Assembly (NCBI GenBank): GCA_946185175.1
Contig: CAMHIH010000027.1
Span: 1 to 9,086 of the forward strand
Source of the DNA: an uncultured Candidatus Saccharibacteria bacterium
GTDB lineage: Bacteria; Patescibacteriota; Saccharimonadia; Saccharimonadales; Saccharimonadaceae
Reading direction: 5' to 3'
Length of the DNA stretch: 9,086 bases
The notes below the pieces were generated by a model. That model was not told where the DNA came from. It saw only the letters and a program-made list of their open reading frames with translations, and made no database searches. The position numbers and the translations under genes are program-made. Shown here piece by piece: positions 5,731 through 9,086 of this stretch (position 1 is its first letter; the number at the start of each line of letters is the position of its first letter).

Positions 5731-7605
5731 ATGAATGCAAGTGAAGTACGCCAAAAATATCTCGACTTTATGAAATCTAAAGGGCATGTCGAAATTGCTC
5801 CAGCACCACTCGTGCTCGAAAACGACCCTACGACGTTATTTACCGGTTCTGGCATGCAGCCGCTCCTTCCATTTTTGCTCGGCCAGCCACACAAGGAAGG
5901 TAAGCGTCTTACCGACTCTCAGCCATGCTTGCGCCTACAAGACATCGACGACGTCGGCGACCCGCGCCACACTACGGTTTTCGAGATGCTTGGCAACTGG
6001 TCACTTGGCGATTATTTCAAAGAGGAGCAAATTCGCAATTTCTTCACTTTCTTAACCAAAGAGGTTGGTCTCGATCCGGCTAAGATTTATGTCACTTGCT
6101 TTATTGGTAACGAAAAATACAATATCCCGCGCGACGATGAGGCGGCTCATATCTGGCAGCAAGTCTTCAAAGAAGCTGGTATTGATGCCGAAATTGCCGA
6201 AATCGATACTGCCGGGAATGGCGACAAACGCGGCATTAAGGGCAACGAGCGCATCTTCTTCTACAACGATAAAGAAAACTGGTGGTCTCGCGGTGGCGGC
6301 ATTGAAACCACGCCAATCGGCGACCCGTGCGGTCCAGATTCTGAAGTCTTCTATGATTTTGGCGAAGAGCATCAGGATGAAGCCAGATATGGCAAGGCGC
6401 ACCCGGCTTCCGATGGTGCTCGCTTTATGGAGATCGGTAACCAAGTCTTCATGCAATATCGTCGTCTTGAGGATGGCAGCTTTGAAGAACTTAAAGATAA
6501 AAACGTCGACTTTGGCGCCGGCCTCGAACGTATCACGGCGGCCTCAATGGACTCTTATGATGTTTTCAAAATTTCACTTTTAAAGCCAATCGTCGATAAG
6601 CTCGTTGACCTTTCTGGCAAGAGCTACGAGTCAAATACCGCCGAGATGCGCGTCATTGCCGACCATCTTCGCGGCGCCTATCTTTTAACTGCCCAAGGTC
6701 TCAAACCTTCCAACAAGCAGCAGGGCTATGCGCTTCGTCGTTTAATTCGTCGCGCTATTTTGAAGGCGCTCAATCTTGGCATCGAGCAAGATTTCTTGGC
6801 TGAAGTTTTGCCATTGATTGCCGAAAATTACAAAGACCTACCAGACAGCATCTTAACTACGCGTGAGCAAGTTCTGGAAGTACTAAGCCATGAGGAGCAA
6901 GCGTTTCGCAAAACATTGCGTCGTGGCATGAAAGAATTGGCGCGTTTCCAGAAAGATGGCCTCACTGGCAAAGAATTGTTTATGCTTCAGGATACTTACG
7001 GCTTCCCGATGGAGCTTTCTGTTGAAGAGGCTTATCGTCAAGATATTCCACTCAGTAAAAACTGGCGCAAAGAATTCGAGGCTTCGCTCGCAGAGCAACG
7101 TGAACGTTCCAAGACCGCCAGTAAGGGTATGTTTAAGGGCGGTCTCGAGGACCATGGCGAGCAGACTACCAAGTATCATACCGCAACTCATCTTTTACTC
7201 GCCGCTTTACAAAAATTAATCGATCCAAATATTGGTCAACAGGGTAGCAATATCACCGCTGAGCGCCTTCGTTTCGATTTTAATCTTGACCGCAAGCTTA
7301 CGCCAGAAGAAAAGCAACAAATTGAGGATCAGGTCAACGAATGGATTAAGGCCGACCTTAAGGTTGTACACGATGAATACGACAAGGCTTACGCTCGCGA
7401 CACACTCAAGGCGCATGGTCAATTCTGGGACAAATATCCGGAAAAGCTCACCGTTTATACGATTGGCGATTTTGATAATCCGGTGTCGCGCGAAGTCTGC
7501 GGCGGCCCGCACGTCGAACATACTGGTGTGATTGGCCACTTTAAGATTAAAAAAGAGGAGTCGAGCTCCGCTGGCGTGCGTCGCATTAAGGCAATTGTCG
7601 AGTAA
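5731..7605 (+). CDS. alaS: Alanyl-tRNA synthetase, compact CPR-type form
   Basis: AlaRS charges tRNA-Ala with alanine using ATP and clears mischarged tRNA. The protein has 624 residues against about 875 in E. coli. It shows the class II core: FTGSGMQ (37-43), RHTTVFEMLGNWSLGDYF (79-96) and motif 3 GAGLERI (262-268). The tRNA recognition part has PSNKQQGYALRRLIRRAI (326-343) and DTYGFP (421-426). The editing-type zinc site is present as HTATH (483-487) and CGGPH (590-594). Two parts of the canonical enzyme are missing. Only about 22 residues separate QRERS (456-460) from HTATH, so the beta-barrel of roughly 100 residues ahead of the editing core is gone. The chain also stops at GVRRIKAIVE, so the C-Ala oligomerisation domain is absent. 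I recall similar short forms in other CPR bacteria. ATG 5731 fits the family N-terminus; an upstream TTG at 5602 would span the promoter region. A hairpin terminator follows. Confidence 0.97.
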   Translation: MNASEVRQKYLDFMKSKGHVEIAPAPLVLENDPTTLFTGSGMQPLLPFLLGQPHKEGKRLTDSQPCLRLQDIDDVGDPRHTTVFEMLGNWSLGDYFKEEQIRNFFTFLTKEVGLDPAKIYVTCFIGNEKYNIPRDDEAAHIWQQVFKEAGIDAEIAEIDTAGNGDKRGIKGNERIFFYNDKENWWSRGGGIETTPIGDPCGPDSEVFYDFGEEHQDEARYGKAHPASDGARFMEIGNQVFMQYRRLEDGSFEELKDKNVDFGAGLERITAASMDSYDVFKISLLKPIVDKLVDLSGKSYESNTAEMRVIADHLRGAYLLTAQGLKPSNKQQGYALRRLIRRAILKALNLGIEQDFLAEVLPLIAENYKDLPDSILTTREQVLEVLSHEEQAFRKTLRRGMKELARFQKDGLTGKELFMLQDTYGFPMELSVEEAYRQDIPLSKNWRKEFEASLAEQRERSKTASKGMFKGGLEDHGEQTTKYHTATHLLLAALQKLIDPNIGQQGSNITAERLRFDFNLDRKLTPEEKQQIEDQVNEWIKADLKVVHDEYDKAYARDTLKAHGQFWDKYPEKLTVYTIGDFDNPVSREVCGGPHVEHTGVIGHFKIKKEESSSAGVRRIKAIVE

Positions 7606-7627
7606 TAGTTAGAAAAAAACAAAAAGT

Positions 7628-7652
7628 GGCAGCCCGCGATGGGCTGCCTTTT
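7628..7652. terminator. Bidirectional intrinsic terminator between alaS and the convergent small gene
   Basis: GGCAGCCC and GGGCTGCC form a perfect 8-bp GC-rich stem with a 5-base loop (7628-7648). On the plus strand TTTT follows. On the minus strand the stem is followed after two bases by a T-rich run complementary to the A-tract at 7613-7625. It can therefore end both alaS and the small gene that stops at 7664. Confidence 0.88.
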
Positions 7653-7663
7653 GATGGAAAGGA

Positions 7664-8059
7664 CTACTTGCGATAGCCGAAGCGGCAGGCTTTCTGGTGT
7701 GCGTGCGTCAATACCCATAAGAGGTACTGAAGGGCTTGGCTAATCATTAGCCTTGTTTCTGCGCGCTTACTCCAGTCGTCCGGCCAATCGGCGAACGCGC
7801 AAATTGTCTGGATTTCGCAAACGTATCCGACGGCTTTGCCACAGGAATCTGCCAGTGCGTGTTTTTCGGTTACCAATTTAGGCTCTTGGTTCAGGAGCTT
7901 GATGGCATAGTCAAGCGATGCAGCTTCGGGTTTGATTTTACGTGCGAGTGCTTTAACCTTTCCGAGTTCGCGTTTCGACATGCCTCCAATAATTGCGTTT
8001 TCGATGATTCGGTCGAGTGCCTCACTGATTCCGTCGAAGTACTTTTCAATCTGTGCCAT
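7664..8059 (-). CDS. Small soluble protein of unknown function
   Basis: The product has 131 residues. It has no signal peptide and no clear transmembrane helix, though YLLWVLTHAH (about 112-121) is a hydrophobic helix. It looks mostly helical: a charged N-terminal part with KRELGKVKALARKIKP (about 29-44), then a central part with three cysteines (about 68, 75, 81) and the phrase FADWPDDWSKRAETR (about 84-98), and a basic end CRFGYRK with a fourth cysteine. I do not recognise the family. The start is ATG 8059, because GGAGGTGG (8065-8072) precedes it; an in-frame ATG at 8074 would overlap that ribosome site. It is a single-gene unit with its own consensus promoter and a shared terminator, so it is probably well expressed. 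Confidence 0.8.
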   Translation of the reverse strand: MAQIEKYFDGISEALDRIIENAIIGGMSKRELGKVKALARKIKPEAASLDYAIKLLNQEPKLVTEKHALADSCGKAVGYVCEIQTICAFADWPDDWSKRAETRLMISQALQYLLWVLTHAHQKACRFGYRK

Positions 8060-8064
8060 TGGAA

Positions 8065-8072
8065 CCACCTCC
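8065..8072 (-). promoter_or_regulatory. Shine-Dalgarno site of the small soluble protein
   Basis: The minus strand reads GGAGGTGG, with GGAGG 8 bases from ATG 8059. It overlaps the upstream ATG at 8074, which is therefore unlikely to be the true start. Confidence 0.82.
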
Positions 8073-8100
8073 ATTTCTAATAGCGACAGTCTATCTTCTA

Positions 8101-8129
8101 ATTATACCACAAAACGCGATAAATGTCAA
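8101..8129 (-). promoter_or_regulatory. Perfect-consensus sigma-70-type promoter of the small soluble protein
   Basis: The minus strand has TTGACA (8124-8129), a spacer of exactly 17 bases, and TATAAT (8101-8106) preceded by TGG (extended -10). Transcription would start near 8094, leaving a leader of about 35 bases that contains the ribosome site. Confidence 0.9.
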
Positions 8130-8156
8130 AACGCTAGCGATTTTTTCATGACATAA

Positions 8157-8165
8157 TGATATAAT
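8157..8165 (+). promoter_or_regulatory. Extended -10 promoter of the FtsA-like gene, probably giving a leaderless mRNA
   Basis: TGA plus TATAAT (8160-8165) is an extended -10 element. The ATG at 8173 follows after 7 bases. No ribosome site or good -35 is present. It is divergent from the promoter at 8101-8129. Confidence 0.75.
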
Positions 8166-8172
8166 CTAAGCA

Positions 8173-9086
8173 TGAGTATCTTTTCTCGCAAGAAGACAGT
8201 TGAGGACGATGAAGTCGCCCCATTGAAGAACAATTCCGATGACTATTTGCTCGCTCTAGATATTGGTACGGAATATGTCAAAGCTCTAATTGCGAAGAAA
8301 AGTAAGGGTGACGTGCATATTGTTGGTGTTGGCAAGGCGCATGAAGCTCCAACTAATATGTATTCCGGTGCCATCGCCGATATTCAAGGTGTAGCAAAGA
8401 CCTGCGAAGAAGCCCTGATAAAGGCCGAAGAAATGGCTGACGTGCGCGCCAAAGAAGTCGTGGTCGGCATCGCTGGCGAGCTAATTAAGGGCAACACGGC
8501 ATCTATCAAATACCGTCGCAATGATGCCAGTAAGCCAATTACCGAAGAGGAAATGGGGCAGATCATCAAGAAAGTGCAACAGCGTGCTGGCGAAAAGGCT
8601 CGCCGTGAGGTTGCAATCGAGACAAATAACCCGGACGTCGAAGTGCGCCTAATCAATTCTGCGCTTGTATCGTTGCGGATAGATGGCTACAAAGTCTCCA
8701 ACCCAATTGGTTTTAAAGGCAAAGAAATAGTTGTACAGCTATACACCGCATATGCGCCATTGGTGCATATTTCCGCAATCGAAAAAGTCTGCGACGAACT
8801 GGAGTTGGACTTGGTTACGGTTGCAGTAGAACCATTTGCGGTATGTCGAGCTTGCTTAGGTGAAGACGTCGAGTCGAATTTCTCCGGTATCGTGATGGAT
8901 ATTGGTGGCGGCACGACGGATATTGCTATTGTTGATGACGGTGGCGTTGACGGCACCAAGATGTTCTCGATTGGTGGTCGAAGCTTCACGCACCAAATCG
9001 CGGAAGCCTTAGGTTGTGATTTTGATACAGCCGAAGAAAAGAAGCTGCAATTTGACACTGGCGAGTTAGACGACCGCGAAAAAGCC
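8173..9086 (+). CDS. ftsA: FtsA-like cell division protein, actin-fold ATPase (partial, 3' end outside the window)
   Basis: 304 complete codons are visible and the frame is open at the window end. FtsA is an actin-like protein that binds FtsZ filaments to the membrane at the division site. The phosphate 1 motif LALDIGTEYVKALI lies at about 26-39 and the phosphate 2 motif MDIGGGTTDIAIV at about 241-253. Between them is an FtsA-type 1C/SHS2 region with VGIAGELIKG, ITEEEM, and NPIGFKGKEIVVQLY, the last matching the FtsA pattern NPIGMxGxxLEV. A polar, charged N-terminal extension of about 25 residues precedes the first motif. The C-terminal amphipathic helix that would bind the membrane is beyond the window, so a PilM-type or other FtsA paralogue cannot be fully excluded. 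The start at 8173 follows the -10 box by 7 bases, suggesting a leaderless mRNA. Confidence 0.82.

Noticed and set aside
6065..6583. Open frame of 172 codons on the plus strand inside alaS
   Set aside because: It is a shifted frame of a certain gene, rich in Ser/Arg/Lys with no domain, and has no promoter or ribosome site.
8060..8074. Alternative ATG at 8074 for the small soluble protein
   Set aside because: The GGAGG ribosome site overlaps this codon, so it serves the ATG at 8059.
8384..9058. Two minus-strand open frames under the FtsA-like gene
   Set aside because: They are antisense to clear actin-fold motifs, have Ser-rich antisense-like composition and lack start signals.
1..9086. UGA recoding, CRISPR arrays, tRNA or rRNA genes, insertion sequences
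   Set aside because: TGA serves as a normal stop (VWA gene) and no gene is interrupted by in-frame TGA; no spaced direct repeats, cloverleaf sequences, transposase frames or terminal repeats were found by eye.

Overview
The window looks like part of the chromosome of a Patescibacteria (CPR) bacterium, most likely Saccharibacteria (TM7). This is an inference, not a database match. The basis is a compact alanyl-tRNA synthetase of 624 residues with a CGGPH zinc motif, terse intergenic regions, overlapping genes and promoters that fire at the start codon. The standard stop codons, including TGA, are used. That argues against the UGA-recoding lineages Absconditabacteria and Gracilibacteria. No mobile element, CRISPR array, rRNA or tRNA gene was seen.

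Left part (1-4134, minus strand): a tightly packed operon transcribed leftwards. In order of transcription it holds a soluble protein resembling a degenerate phosphoribosyltransferase, a MoxR-family AAA+ ATPase, a DUF58 protein, a one-helix membrane protein with a cytoplasmic tail, a membrane-anchored von Willebrand factor A (VWA) protein, and the first codons of another membrane protein that leaves the window. Genes are joined by short gaps or by overlaps of 1, 4 and 14 bases. The MoxR/DUF58/VWA core is a known chaperone-like module. The degenerate phosphoribosyltransferase at its head is the most unusual component.

Middle part (4135-7663): mnmA (tRNA 2-thiouridylase) and alaS (alanyl-tRNA synthetase) on the plus strand, both with a TATAAT box ending only 6-7 bases before the ATG, so probably leaderless mRNAs. 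Between them, on the minus strand, is a small gene for a secreted protein of unknown function. It has a classical promoter and Shine-Dalgarno site, and its 3' end overlaps the 3' end of mnmA by 61 bases. A symmetrical hairpin terminator follows alaS.

Right part (7664-9086): a small soluble protein of unknown function on the minus strand, driven by a perfect-consensus sigma-70-type promoter, and divergent from it a leaderless FtsA-like gene cut by the window end.

Two styles of gene start coexist. Plus-strand housekeeping genes appear leaderless, while the minus-strand genes mostly carry clear Shine-Dalgarno sites and, where a promoter is visible, have a 5' leader. Transcript starts are predicted from promoter geometry only.
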